Shown one piece after another: positions 41,568 to 49,311 of a DNA stretch of 64,000 nt. This DNA comes from JAAEKA01 sp049299095 (GTDB taxonomy: Bacteria > Chloroflexota > Anaerolineae > JAAEKA01). The notes below the pieces were generated by a model. The model searched no databases. It worked only from the letters and a program-made list of their open reading frames with translations, and had not been told where the DNA came from. The translations under genes and the position numbers were made by a program. The stretch lies in the NCBI GenBank assembly GCA_049299095.1, contig JBAQWV010000125.1, positions 1-64,000 of the forward strand. The letters run 5' to 3'. How positions within the stretch are numbered: the stretch's first letter is position 1; each line of letters begins with the position of its first letter.

Positions 41568-42821
41568 ATGAAAACTCGCTGGTTGTTTATTGGAATGGTG
41601 GCCGTCGTGCTGACGGCCTTGCTTGGCGTCTCGCTGGTCTCGGCACAGACAGTCACACCCGTGGCCGAGCCGGGGGTTGTGGTAGTACGCGTAGACGCGG
41701 ATGGCCCGGCAGCTGCAGCTGGCGTCAAACGCGGCGATATTTTGCTGGCCGTGGACACGCAGCAAATCAACCAGCCGCTCGACTGGTTTACCGCTATCCG
41801 CAATCTCGAAACCGGCAAGGCGATCAGCCTGAAAGTGCAGCACGGCGACGCGACCAAGACCCTCAAGGCCACCGTGGCCGAGCGTAACAGCCGCGCTTAC
41901 CTGGGCTTGCAGGTTTATCTAGGCGGCGCAGCCGCGGACACTGGCAGCACCACGACGCCGCAGGGCACGCCAGTGCCAGCTACACCTGCTTTGCCTGTGG
42001 TGCCAGCCCCCGCCGAGCCGACGTTGAGTGCCGTACCCGGCGCCCAGGTGATGGAGCTGGTTAAGGGCAGCCCGGCCGCCAAGGCTGGCTTGCAGATAGA
42101 TGACGTGATCACTGCCGTGGACAACGAAAGCGTGGCCGATGGCAACCTGGCCGACATCATCGGTTCGTATGCCCCCGGCGACAAGGTGACGCTCACCGTG
42201 GCGCGCGGCGGCGATGACACAGACACCGAAGACGTGACTGTCACGCTGGGCAAAAACCCTGACGACGCCACCCGCGCCTATCTCGGTATTCGTTACGCCA
42301 ACACGAGCGAATTACCGATGCTGCCCTTCGCTTTGCCAAACGACGACGAGGGCACGATGCCGGTAGAGCCTGACCAAACCATGCCCGACTTCAGCACAGT
42401 GCAGGGCGCGCTGGTGCGCTCGGTGGTGGCCAACGGCCCGGCAGCCAAAGCGGGCATACAGGCTGATGATGTGATTACCGCGATGGATGGCGAGGATGTT
42501 GCGGACGCGCAGGCGTTGGTGGACGCGGTCGCTGCGCACAAGCCCGGCGACAAAGTGACGCTCGCTGTGACGCGCACGGACGCAACCGATCCGGTGGATG
42601 TTACCGTCACGCTGGGCAAGCATCCCGATGACGCCGCCAAGGCCTATCTGGGTGTATCCATTGCTTCCACCCACATGCAGTTCCGTAGCAATGGTGGAAT
42701 GCCCAACGATGGCAGCTTCCAGCTTCCCTTTGACCTGGACAAACTACCCTTCGATCTGCACGATCTTCCCTTCCAGATGCCAGAGTTGCAGGAGAACGCA
42801 ACCCCGCAACCTCAGGCGTAA
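41568..42821 (+). CDS. Secreted protein with three PDZ domains and no protease domain
   Basis: A 417-aa exported protein: a signal peptide (residues 1-26, ending VSAQ) then three PDZ domains at about 35-110 (GVVVVRVDADGPAAAAGVKRGDILLAVD), 155-240 (KGSPAAKAGLQIDDVITAVD) and 275-365 (VANGPAAKAGIQADDVITAMD), each followed by a TxxVTLGKxPDDAxxAYLGxxxA turn in the last two. HtrA-type proteases carry such PDZs, but here no trypsin-like domain exists. The C terminus repeats Leu-Pro-Phe-Asp units (DLDKLPFDLHDLPFQMPEL). It sits between a response regulator and its kinase, with AGGAGGAG before the ATG and a terminator after. It may sense misfolded envelope proteins for the kinase; that is inference. 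Confidence 0.85.
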   Translation: MKTRWLFIGMVAVVLTALLGVSLVSAQTVTPVAEPGVVVVRVDADGPAAAAGVKRGDILLAVDTQQINQPLDWFTAIRNLETGKAISLKVQHGDATKTLKATVAERNSRAYLGLQVYLGGAAADTGSTTTPQGTPVPATPALPVVPAPAEPTLSAVPGAQVMELVKGSPAAKAGLQIDDVITAVDNESVADGNLADIIGSYAPGDKVTLTVARGGDDTDTEDVTVTLGKNPDDATRAYLGIRYANTSELPMLPFALPNDDEGTMPVEPDQTMPDFSTVQGALVRSVVANGPAAKAGIQADDVITAMDGEDVADAQALVDAVAAHKPGDKVTLAVTRTDATDPVDVTVTLGKHPDDAAKAYLGVSIASTHMQFRSNGGMPNDGSFQLPFDLDKLPFDLHDLPFQMPELQENATPQPQA

Positions 42822-42832
42822 TTGAAGTTGCT

Positions 42833-42876
42833 GGCGGCAGGCGCATTCCCCCCGAACGCCTGCCGCCTCTTTTTTT
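42833..42876 (+). terminator. Terminator between the PDZ and kinase genes
   Basis: GGCGGCAGGCG (42833-42843), a 13-nt loop, CGCCTGCCGCC (42857-42867), then TC and seven T. It would separate the highly expressed PDZ gene from the kinase gene. Confidence 0.9.
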
Positions 42877-42926
42877 ACTTTTGCGTCCAGCCATTCAGCC
42901 GCCGACCAAGGTCTGACCGAATCATC

Positions 42927-44564
42927 ATGTTTCATTCTATCCGTTGGCGTCTCGTTGCCAGTTTCGTGGGTGTCACCCTGCTCACCGTCGCGCTGATCGG
43001 CGTGTTATCATTGTCGCTGATCCGACAGCAAATCGCGCGCCAGCAGGCGGACTATCTGCGCACCAACGCGGATTCAATTGCCACGCAGGCCGAACCGCTC
43101 TTTTTGCCGCGCCCCAACCAATTCGCCTTACAGCAGTTGGCGCGCACCTCGGCCTTTCTCAGTAACTCGCATGTACGCATCCTCGATGCCGGTCAAGCCG
43201 CAGTGGCCGATTCGGGCCAGTCTGCCACCGGTACGGCTGAATACCTGTGGCTGCAACCGCTGCTGGAGCTATACCCCGACCTTGATGCCAGTCTGTTCGG
43301 CGGTGACCCCGCGGCGATGGTAGTGCCGCTGGAAAAGGATGGTACTTTTTCCGCGGGCTTGCTGGATGAGCAGCAGTTTTCGCTGTCCGACCTCCCCGCG
43401 GGCACCGAATACACGGTAATTCGGCAAGAAGACACGCCCTGGGGCGCGCGGCTGGTTTTCGATCATCGTCAAGTTGAAGAAACCTTCGCGGCCAGTAATG
43501 CCGATGCCAGCAACCCCGCCCCGTCCAGCGAGCAGTCGGTCACCCAACCGATCATTGTCAACGACAACATCGTTGGTTATGTCGAGCTAAGCGGTTCAGT
43601 CGCGTACAGTGAACGCGCCGTCGAAACGGCCCGCCGCGCCATGCTGCTGGCCGGGCTGGGTGCGGCCTTGCTGGCCGGCTTGGCTGCGTTGCTGGTCAGC
43701 CGCACCCTGTCCGCGCCGCTGACAGGGCTGGCTGCCACCGCCACGCAGATGGGCGCGGGCGACCTTTCCGTGCGTGCGCCGGTGCGCGGCAAGGACGAGA
43801 TCGGCCAGCTTGGGCAGCAGTTCAACCTGATGGCGGGGCGGCTGGAAGCCAGCTTTGCCGATTTAGCCGCAGAGCGAGACTCGCTGCGCCGCTTCATCGC
43901 CGATGCTTCGCATGAACTGCGCACCCCTATCACCGCGTTAAAGAATTTCAACGAGCTGCTGCAAGGCGCGGCCGCGCAGGATCCGGCTGCGGCCAGCGAA
44001 TTCCTGCAAGAAAGTGGCGCACAGATCACACGGCTGGAATGGATCACGGCCAACTTGCTCAATCTGTCGCGGTTGGACGCGGGGTTGGTGCAACTGGACT
44101 GGCAGGAGGAAGACGCGCGCGACCTGATCGAAGCCGCAGCTGCGCCGTTCAAGGTACGCGCCCAGGAGCAAGGGGTGCGACTGATCGTCACACCACCGAC
44201 GCCGCGAATCGTGTGTCGCTGCGATCCGCCGCGGCTGGAAATGGCGCTGGCAAACCTGCTGGACAACGCATTCAAGGCCACACCAGCCGGAGGCGAGGTG
44301 CGCCTCACAGCCCAGGCATCCCGCGACAAGGTACTTTTCACCGTGGAGGACACAGGTAAGGGCATCGCTGCGGCTGACCTGCCCCATGTTTTTGAGCGGT
44401 TTTATCGCGGTCAGAACAGCGACGCCAGCGGCACAGGCTTGGGGCTGGCCATTGTACAAAGTGTGCTGCAAGCACACGGCGGCGCGGCCCAGGTTGCCAG
44501 CACGCTCGGCGTCGGCAGTCGCTTCACGCTGGAACTGCCACTGCCCACGGCCAGCGAGCTGTAA
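42927..44564 (+). CDS. Membrane sensor histidine kinase
   Basis: A 545-aa kinase. TM1 at about 8-32, an extracytoplasmic sensor domain of about 190 residues, TM2 at about 232-256, HAMP (about 257-310), HisKA with phosphoacceptor H329 in DASHELRTPITAL, and an HATPase with N box (LLDNAFKA), G1 (EDTGKGIA), F (FERFYRG) and G2 (GTGLGLAI). All catalytic motifs are intact. The start is ATG 42927; no Shine-Dalgarno sequence is clear and the terminator at 42833-42876 precedes it, so a low readthrough level or an unseen promoter must drive it. It pairs with the response regulator at 40737. Confidence 0.93.
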   Translation: MFHSIRWRLVASFVGVTLLTVALIGVLSLSLIRQQIARQQADYLRTNADSIATQAEPLFLPRPNQFALQQLARTSAFLSNSHVRILDAGQAAVADSGQSATGTAEYLWLQPLLELYPDLDASLFGGDPAAMVVPLEKDGTFSAGLLDEQQFSLSDLPAGTEYTVIRQEDTPWGARLVFDHRQVEETFAASNADASNPAPSSEQSVTQPIIVNDNIVGYVELSGSVAYSERAVETARRAMLLAGLGAALLAGLAALLVSRTLSAPLTGLAATATQMGAGDLSVRAPVRGKDEIGQLGQQFNLMAGRLEASFADLAAERDSLRRFIADASHELRTPITALKNFNELLQGAAAQDPAAASEFLQESGAQITRLEWITANLLNLSRLDAGLVQLDWQEEDARDLIEAAAAPFKVRAQEQGVRLIVTPPTPRIVCRCDPPRLEMALANLLDNAFKATPAGGEVRLTAQASRDKVLFTVEDTGKGIAAADLPHVFERFYRGQNSDASGTGLGLAIVQSVLQAHGGAAQVASTLGVGSRFTLELPLPTASEL

Positions 44565-44591
44565 CCTCAACCGCTTGGCCATACTGCCAAC

Positions 44592-44637
44592 AAAAAAGCG
44601 TAACCACGGCAGGCAGGACCTGCGGGTTACGCTTTTT
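44592..44637. terminator. Bidirectional terminator between kinase and YccF genes
   Basis: GCGTAACC (44598-44605) pairs with GGTTACGC (44625-44632), flanked by A and T runs, with an inner GCAGG/CCTGC stem. Confidence 0.88.
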
Positions 44638-44655
44638 GTGTGTCAAAGATCGGGT

Positions 44656-45051
44656 TTAGCTGGCGGCTACCGGCGCACCCACAGGGCGCAGGTCACGACC
44701 AAAGGGGAACAACGCCAGCGGGATCAGCTTGATGTGCTGTGCCGCAAAGGGCAGCCCCACGATGGTTAGGGCCAGTAAAGCCGCCATCGTCAGGTGCGCC
44801 AGGGCGATTTCCCAGCCGAACAGCACCAGCCACAGCACATTCAACAGCAAGCTCAAGGGGCTGTTGACGTGATCGTATTCCACGATCTCCTTGCCGAAGG
44901 GGGCAAAGGTCGCCATGCCCAACTTGATGTTCTGCACGCCGAAGGGAATACCAACGATGGTCAGACACATGGCCAGACCACCGACAATGTAGCCTAAACC
45001 AGCCACAAAACCACCAAAAATCAACCAGATCAAGTTACCAAGAAAAGACAT
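44656..45051 (-). CDS. YccF-family membrane protein
   Basis: A 131-aa protein made of two YccF repeats (LGNLIWLIFGGFVAGLGYIVGGLAMCLTIVGIPFGVQNIKLG and LLNVLWLVLFGWEIALAHLTMAALLALTIVGLPFAAQHIKL), with about four hydrophobic segments. The repeated TIVGxPFxxQxIKL ends are the family hallmark. Function unknown; possibly envelope transport. ATG 45051 is preferred to 45063 because AAAGGA then has a usable 11-nt spacing. A 9-bp hairpin GCGGCGGCA/TGCCGCCGC (45077-45099) lies just upstream of the ribosome-binding site. Confidence 0.85.
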   Translation of the reverse strand: MSFLGNLIWLIFGGFVAGLGYIVGGLAMCLTIVGIPFGVQNIKLGMATFAPFGKEIVEYDHVNSPLSLLLNVLWLVLFGWEIALAHLTMAALLALTIVGLPFAAQHIKLIPLALFPFGRDLRPVGAPVAAS

Positions 45052-45176
45052 CGTATTTTTCATCCTTTTTGTATGAGCGGCGGCACAAACTGCCGCCGCA
45101 GCATGGGTTTCAGTTTCTTAACTCATTATCTATACGTGATAAACCGCGGCGGGTTTCAAGCGATGCCGCGGCTCGT

Positions 45177-45205
45177 TTGGGGGCATGCGCAAGCACCTGT
45201 ACAAT
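45177..45205 (+). promoter_or_regulatory. Promoter upstream of ylxP-like gene
   Basis: TTGGGG (45177-45182), 17 nt, TACAAT (45200-45205). Six nt later stands an ATG (45212) that opens a short upstream ORF. Confidence 0.65.
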
Positions 45206-45211
45206 AGCGGT

Positions 45212-45274
45212 ATGCTGGTTTGCAGCACAACGCCCCTTTCCGATGGACATCACTCATGGTTATTGGCATCGTAA
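45212..45274 (+). CDS. Possible leaderless upstream ORF (20 codons)
   Basis: ATG 45212 lies 6 nt after a TACAAT box, the same geometry as the leaderless genes at 439 and 17002. The frame encodes MLVCSTTPLSDG... and stops at TAA 45272-45274, overlapping the first 19 nt of the DUF503 gene in another frame. Translation could couple the two. Nothing but position supports it. Confidence 0.2.
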   Translation: MLVCSTTPLSDGHHSWLLAS

Positions 45275-45543
45275 CAATCGAACTGCACATTCCGCTTAAC
45301 GATTCACTGAAAGGCAAGCGCAGCGTCATCAAACCGATTCTCGCGCGCCTGCGCAGCGAATACAACGTTTCAGTCGCCGAAGTAGACCACCAAGACATGC
45401 TGCGCAGCGCAGTGCTCGGCGTCGCCTGCATTTCCTCTGACAAAGACTATGCGCACGGCTTACTGATGAAAGTCGTGGACAGCGTGCAACGCTGGCGACT
45501 GGATGCTGAATTGGTAGACTACGACATCGAACTGATCAGCTAG
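45256..45543 (+). CDS. YlxP-like DUF503 protein
   Basis: A 95-aa protein of the YlxP/DUF503 family. The family pattern is complete: MVIGIVTIELHIPLNDSLKGKR, then LRSEYNVSVAEVDHQDMLRSAVLGVACIS and a C-terminal LVDYDIELIS. YlxP is often encoded in the infB-rbfA region and is suspected to act in ribosome assembly; here it is alone. ATG 45256 matches the family N terminus, and no strong Shine-Dalgarno sequence precedes it. The 3' end overlaps the convergent esterase gene by 8 nt. Confidence 0.88.
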   Translation: MVIGIVTIELHIPLNDSLKGKRSVIKPILARLRSEYNVSVAEVDHQDMLRSAVLGVACISSDKDYAHGLLMKVVDSVQRWRLDAELVDYDIELIS

Positions 45544-46600
45544 CTGGCCGCGGCGAGAAAAGCGCCTCCAGCCCGCGCCACAGATCGTTGCGCCACGCGG
45601 TGTAGTTATGCCCTGCGCTATATTCCCGATACGTCACGTCATAGCCGCGCGCGGCCAGCAGGTCGTGCGTGGTGCGGTTGCTGGCAAGCAGCCACTCATA
45701 GCGTCCTACATCCAGCCAGATGCGCAGCGGCAGCCGCGGGCCATCAGCCACCAGCGACAGCACGCTGGTCGGGTAATCGTCCAGATGAAACGCGCCCGAT
45801 TGGCTCAACACATGGCCGAAAAGCTGCGGCAGACGCAGCCCAGTGTACAGCGCCATCAAGCCACCCATTGATGCGCCCAGCACGCCAAAATCACCGGGTT
45901 CAGTCGTCAGAGCTAGCTGCTGGCGGGCCGCAGGCAGCACGATCTCACGCACAAATGTGATCGTGCCATCGCTGCCGCCGTATTCGGCCATGCGCGCGCT
46001 GCGGCCATTGGCGACAAACGCCACGGCCAGTGGACGAATACGCCCCTGGGCCAACAAGTTATCCAGCAACATCGGCAGCCGCGCACGGCGCAGATAGTCC
46101 GGCCCGTCGTAGACAAGCAACAGCGGCACAGGCCCGGGCACAGGTGGACGATAGAAGGTGACGCTGCGCGCTTGGCCTGCCACCGTGCCCTGTGTCGGCA
46201 GCGAAAGCGCGATCAGCTCGCCCTGCGGCACATCCGGCACGGGCTGCGCCAGCGGCGTAAAGCTGGCCTCCGGCATCGTGAACCAATTGTTGTACTTGCC
46301 CATGCCGTTGCTGACGCGCCGTCGGTTCAACGGATCGTTCAAACGCTCCTCGTCCGTTCCAAAGCAATATTCCATGTAGGTATCGGGCAGCAGTTCCAGT
46401 CTGGCGGTCCAGATTGGTTCCCACTGCACCACACCGCGCGGCTTGCGCAGGCGTTGCCAGGCTAGACCGCTGGCGGCGTCCCAATCGTTCCAGTCGCCGC
46501 GCAGCACGGGCGGCCGCGCGCCCTGCCAGACGAAGGTCGCGGTATTGCCATCCAACACCGGCGCACCGTGCTGAGGGACTTGTTCGAGGATATGCGTCAT
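45536..46600 (-). CDS. Esterase of the enterochelin-esterase/esterase-D type with N-terminal E-set domain
   Basis: A 354-aa alpha/beta hydrolase. Residues 1-110 look like a CBM48/E-set domain (NTATFVWQGARPPVLRGDWNDWD). The hydrolase part has the nucleophile elbow GASMGG (about 240-245), an acid in WLDVGRYEW, and the late His in AGHNYTAWR. Relatives cleave ferric enterobactin or feruloyl esters, but neither substrate is supported by neighbours. No signal peptide is present, so it is cytoplasmic. Confidence 0.83.
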   Translation of the reverse strand: MTHILEQVPQHGAPVLDGNTATFVWQGARPPVLRGDWNDWDAASGLAWQRLRKPRGVVQWEPIWTARLELLPDTYMEYCFGTDEERLNDPLNRRRVSNGMGKYNNWFTMPEASFTPLAQPVPDVPQGELIALSLPTQGTVAGQARSVTFYRPPVPGPVPLLLVYDGPDYLRRARLPMLLDNLLAQGRIRPLAVAFVANGRSARMAEYGGSDGTITFVREIVLPAARQQLALTTEPGDFGVLGASMGGLMALYTGLRLPQLFGHVLSQSGAFHLDDYPTSVLSLVADGPRLPLRIWLDVGRYEWLLASNRTTHDLLAARGYDVTYREYSAGHNYTAWRNDLWRGLEALFSPRPAS

Positions 46601-46641
46601 TACGTAGCTCCGAAATTACGTCTTGGGTGAATACCCGATGA

Positions 46642-46670
46642 ATTATAGGTCACCTGCCGACTTCTGGCGA
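46642..46670 (-). promoter_or_regulatory. Esterase promoter
   Basis: On the minus strand TCGCCA (46670-46665), 17 nt, TATAAT (46647-46642). Confidence 0.7.
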
Positions 46671-46680
46671 TTTTCATATC

Positions 46681-47628
46681 ATGCCTGGTTTTGATCCCTT
46701 TAGCGGGCTGTCTGACCACGGCGCGGCCTTCGCGCGCACGATCCAAGGCGTTCACGGCGCAGTCGGCCGCGTCTGGCTCGATCGGCTGCCCGCGCTGCTG
46801 CTCGTCTACGCGGAACGCTGGTCGCTGCGCCTGTTGCCTCCCTTTCCACTGTCCTACCACTACGTCGCGCCGGTGCAGTGGGCCGATAACACAGACGCGG
46901 TGCTGAAAGCTGGGCCGCCCACGCTGGATCGCTGTCGTGAGCTATTGGCGCTACAGGCGTTCGATGGGCACGGCATGGCGCGACTGTTGGCATTTGACCT
47001 AACAGACGGCGTGGCGCTGATCGAACGTGTCCAGCCGGGCCACACACTGGCCGGTCTGGACGACGAGACAGCAACGAGCATCGCCGCGGCGGTAATGCAG
47101 CAACTTTGGCAGACACAGGCCGACGCGCTTTTCCCCGAATTTCCGACGATCCAGCAATGGGGAGAGGGCTTTGCGCGGCTACGGACGCGCTTCAACGGCG
47201 GCACAGGCCCATTGCCTGCGGCATGGGTGGACCGCGCTGAGCACATTTTTGCGGAATTGACCGCTTCAGCCGCCGCACCGACGCTGTTGCACGGCGATTT
47301 GCATCATTTCAACCTATTGGCGGGCCAACGCTCCCCGTGGTTGGCAATTGATCCGCAAGGCGTGATAGGTGAACCGGCGTATGAGGTGGGCGCGCTGCTG
47401 CGCAATCCATTCGAACCGCTGCCGGCCCACGCTGATCTAGTGCGATTCCAGGCGCGGCGGGTTGATCAACTGGCTGAGCTGCTCAATCTGGATCGGCAAC
47501 GGTTGGCCGGTTGGGGCATGGCGCAGGCGGTGTTGTCTGCTTGCTGGGATGTAGAGGATAACGTACCGGGGTTTGCAAAGGCATTGGCGTACGCGGACGC
47601 GCTTGCGTGCGCAACTCGCAGCTCGTAA
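46681..47628 (+). CDS. Aminoglycoside/hydroxyurea phosphotransferase-like kinase (APH(6)-like)
   Basis: A 315-aa kinase-fold protein of the streptomycin 6-kinase/hydroxyurea phosphotransferase type. The catalytic loop is HGDLHHFN (about 205-212) and the metal-binding motif DPQGVIGEPAYE follows (about 224-235). Some members give streptomycin resistance when expressed, others have unknown small-molecule substrates; resistance cannot be concluded from sequence. ATG 46681 has no clear Shine-Dalgarno sequence. The last codons and the stop fall inside a 7-nt tandem repeat, so the C terminus (ACATRSS) may have been reshaped by repeat growth. Confidence 0.82.
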   Translation: MPGFDPFSGLSDHGAAFARTIQGVHGAVGRVWLDRLPALLLVYAERWSLRLLPPFPLSYHYVAPVQWADNTDAVLKAGPPTLDRCRELLALQAFDGHGMARLLAFDLTDGVALIERVQPGHTLAGLDDETATSIAAAVMQQLWQTQADALFPEFPTIQQWGEGFARLRTRFNGGTGPLPAAWVDRAEHIFAELTASAAAPTLLHGDLHHFNLLAGQRSPWLAIDPQGVIGEPAYEVGALLRNPFEPLPAHADLVRFQARRVDQLAELLNLDRQRLAGWGMAQAVLSACWDVEDNVPGFAKALAYADALACATRSS

Positions 47629-47661
47629 CTCGTAACTCGTAACTCGTAACTCGTAACTCGT
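47613..47661 (+). repeat. 7-bp tandem repeat (AACTCGT)n
   Basis: Five perfect copies of AACTCGT (47627-47661) are preceded by two degenerate copies (AACTCGC, AGCTCGT; 47613-47626). The repeat supplies the TAA stop of the upstream kinase gene. The unit is not a multiple of three, so copy changes upstream of the stop would shift the frame. Confidence 0.95.
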
Positions 47662-47715
47662 ATTAACATTCGCACACCAGCGGAGTCAATTCTGAATTAC
47701 GCATTACGCATCAGC

Positions 47716-48183
47716 CTACGGATTAGTCAGGCGCAGCCAGCGCGCGCCGGAATTGGTGTGAACCGCGATTTGTTTGCCATCGGGCAAAGCCAGCACAATG
47801 CGGTAGCCGGGGGTAATGACGTCCAGACACATTTCACCCGGTTTATCCACGCCCAGACAAGAATTGCGCCATTCCACTTCTTCCATACTGACTAGTTGCA
47901 ACTGTGTGGCGTTTACGCTCAACTCCTGCGCGGCAAAATCCAACGCTTTCGCGGCAATGGCAGCAGAGCCTTCCAGTTGTGGCGGTGCAGTGGGCACGGC
48001 AGGAACCGCGGTAGCAAGCTGCGGTGTAGCCGTTGGTGGCGGCGGGGTGGCCGTGGCGGGTTCATTGGTTGGGGCAGCCGTTGGCTCGACCACCGGCGCT
48101 AAAGGCATGGGGGTGGCGGGTGCAACGCAGGCCGCGGCCAGCCACCCTACAAGCAGCAAAATCATCCAGTTTCGACGCATCAT
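47716..48183 (-). CDS. Small lipoprotein with Pro/Thr linker
   Basis: A 155-aa lipoprotein with lipobox WLAAAC (Cys near residue 19). Residues 20-70 are a Pro/Thr/Ala linker (PTAAPTNEPATATPPPPTATP), and the C-terminal 85 residues form a small domain with VEWRNSCLGVDKPGEMCLDVITPGYRIVLALPDGK. This W-x-x-SxLG...C...GYxIxL pattern recurs in small secreted domains of unknown function. An extended -10 promoter lies at 48240-48248. Confidence 0.78.
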   Translation of the reverse strand: MMRRNWMILLLVGWLAAACVAPATPMPLAPVVEPTAAPTNEPATATPPPPTATPQLATAVPAVPTAPPQLEGSAAIAAKALDFAAQELSVNATQLQLVSMEEVEWRNSCLGVDKPGEMCLDVITPGYRIVLALPDGKQIAVHTNSGARWLRLTNP

Positions 48184-48239
48184 ACACTCCTTTCGCGCCC
48201 GCAGGCGTTGGTTCTCCTGCTCCAGCGCGCTTGCTGTAC

Positions 48240-48248
48240 ATTATACCA
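48240..48248 (-). promoter_or_regulatory. Extended -10 promoter of the lipoprotein
   Basis: On the minus strand TGGTATAAT (48248-48240). Confidence 0.65.
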
Positions 48249-48269
48249 TTAGTCGAGATTGCGCACCTA

Positions 48270-48278
48270 TGGTAGACT
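48270..48278 (+). promoter_or_regulatory. Extended -10 promoter of rnhA
   Basis: TGGTAGACT (48270-48278), divergent from the lipoprotein promoter 22 nt away. Confidence 0.5.
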
Positions 48279-48327
48279 GCGGCGACGCGGCCAGTAGTTG
48301 CTGACTTTTTTCGATGGAGCTAAATCA

Positions 48328-48846
48328 GTGAGTGAGCGGCCAACTGTAACGATGTACACTGACGGCGGCGCGCTGGGCAACCCAGGCCCCGGCGGCTACG
48401 GTGTTGTGCTGCTGTACAAACAGCATCGCAAAGAATTGTCGGGGGGCTATCGCCTGACCACCAACAATCGCATGGAATTGATGGCGGTAATCGCCGGGCT
48501 AGAAAAGCTGAACCAGCCGTGCGACATCACGCTCTACACCGACTCGCGCTACATTGCCGACGCCATCAGCAAAGGCTGGGCCAAACGCTGGAAAGCTAAC
48601 GGCTGGCAGCGCAACGCCAAAGAAGCCGCGCTAAACCCCGATCTATGGGAACGGGCGCTGCGCTTGCTGGAGCAGCATCAGATCAACGTGATTTGGGTGA
48701 AGGGGCACGCCGGCAACGCCGAAAACGAGCGTTGCGATCAATTGTCGGTCGCGGCTGCGCACAGCCGTGACCTGCCGACTGACGAGGTGTACGAGCGTAG
48801 CAATCCGCGGCCCGGCCCCACAAAGAACTGGATGAGCGGCAAATGA
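48328..48846 (+). CDS. rnhA: Ribonuclease HI
   Basis: A 172-aa RNase HI that cleaves the RNA strand of RNA-DNA hybrids. The DEDD(H) site is complete: Asp in YTDGGALGNPGPGG, Glu in NRMELMAV, Asp in YTDSRYI, and Asp in NERCDQLS, with the His in KGHAGNAEN. The basic handle region (KRWKANGWQRNAKEA) is present. The start is GTG 48328, with GGAG 8 nt upstream; the frame reaches 48298. The C-terminal 20 residues extend beyond the usual end. It probably forms a unit with the next small gene. Confidence 0.93.
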   Translation: MSERPTVTMYTDGGALGNPGPGGYGVVLLYKQHRKELSGGYRLTTNNRMELMAVIAGLEKLNQPCDITLYTDSRYIADAISKGWAKRWKANGWQRNAKEAALNPDLWERALRLLEQHQINVIWVKGHAGNAENERCDQLSVAAAHSRDLPTDEVYERSNPRPGPTKNWMSGK

Positions 48847-48868
48847 CACAGATAGGCAAGTAAGCAAG

Positions 48869-49240
48869 ATGGAATTCTTTTTGGCTATCGGTGCGGGCAG
48901 TGCGCCCCCCCGCAAGGAACGCTTCGCTGAATTCGGTCAGGCACTGGAACGCGCGACAGAGCTGATCAACACAGCCGCGGCCACGCCCCTTGAAATCACT
49001 GACACCGGCGAACATCAGGTGCTAGATGCGGCTGATCTGCAACGGCTGGCTGCGTGGGTCGGTCAGTTCGCACCGATGGATGACACCGTGGCGCGGGCAG
49101 TGTTGCAGCCGCTGCCCGCCGCGACACTGGATGCACTGGCGCGCTGGTTATTATTTCGTATGCGCGCCGCAGGCATTGCCCCGCGCGCCCGTCTGGCTGT
49201 CCTCGGCAGCGTTTTGGATGCGGTGAAGGGAGAGGGATAG
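48869..49240 (+). CDS. Hypothetical protein
   Basis: A 123-aa soluble, Ala/Leu-rich, probably all-helical protein (QALERATELINTAA; LPAATLDALARWLLFRMRAAGIAPRARLAVLGSVLDAV). No family recognised. It lies 22 nt after rnhA on the same strand. The coding bias matches its neighbours and no better overlapping frame exists. Confidence 0.6.
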   Translation: MEFFLAIGAGSAPPRKERFAEFGQALERATELINTAAATPLEITDTGEHQVLDAADLQRLAAWVGQFAPMDDTVARAVLQPLPAATLDALARWLLFRMRAAGIAPRARLAVLGSVLDAVKGEG

Positions 49241-49256
49241 GCAAGAATACCAGTGG

Positions 49257-49298
49257 CAGGTAGACCAATGGCAAAAGCTCCTTGTCTACCTGTATACT
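49257..49298 (+). promoter_or_regulatory. Promoter and inverted repeat before the PhzF gene
   Basis: TATACT (49293-49298) has a weak -35 (TGGCAA 49269-49274). A perfect 9-bp inverted repeat, CAGGTAGAC (49257-49265) and GTCTACCTG (49284-49292), ends exactly at the -10 box, where a regulator could bind. The leader would be very short. Confidence 0.4.
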
Positions 49299-49311
49299 CC
49301 CCATACTCACT

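Noticed and set aside
47613..47661. CRISPR-like repetition
   Set aside because: The unit is 7 bp with no spacers and no cas genes are near; it is a simple tandem repeat.
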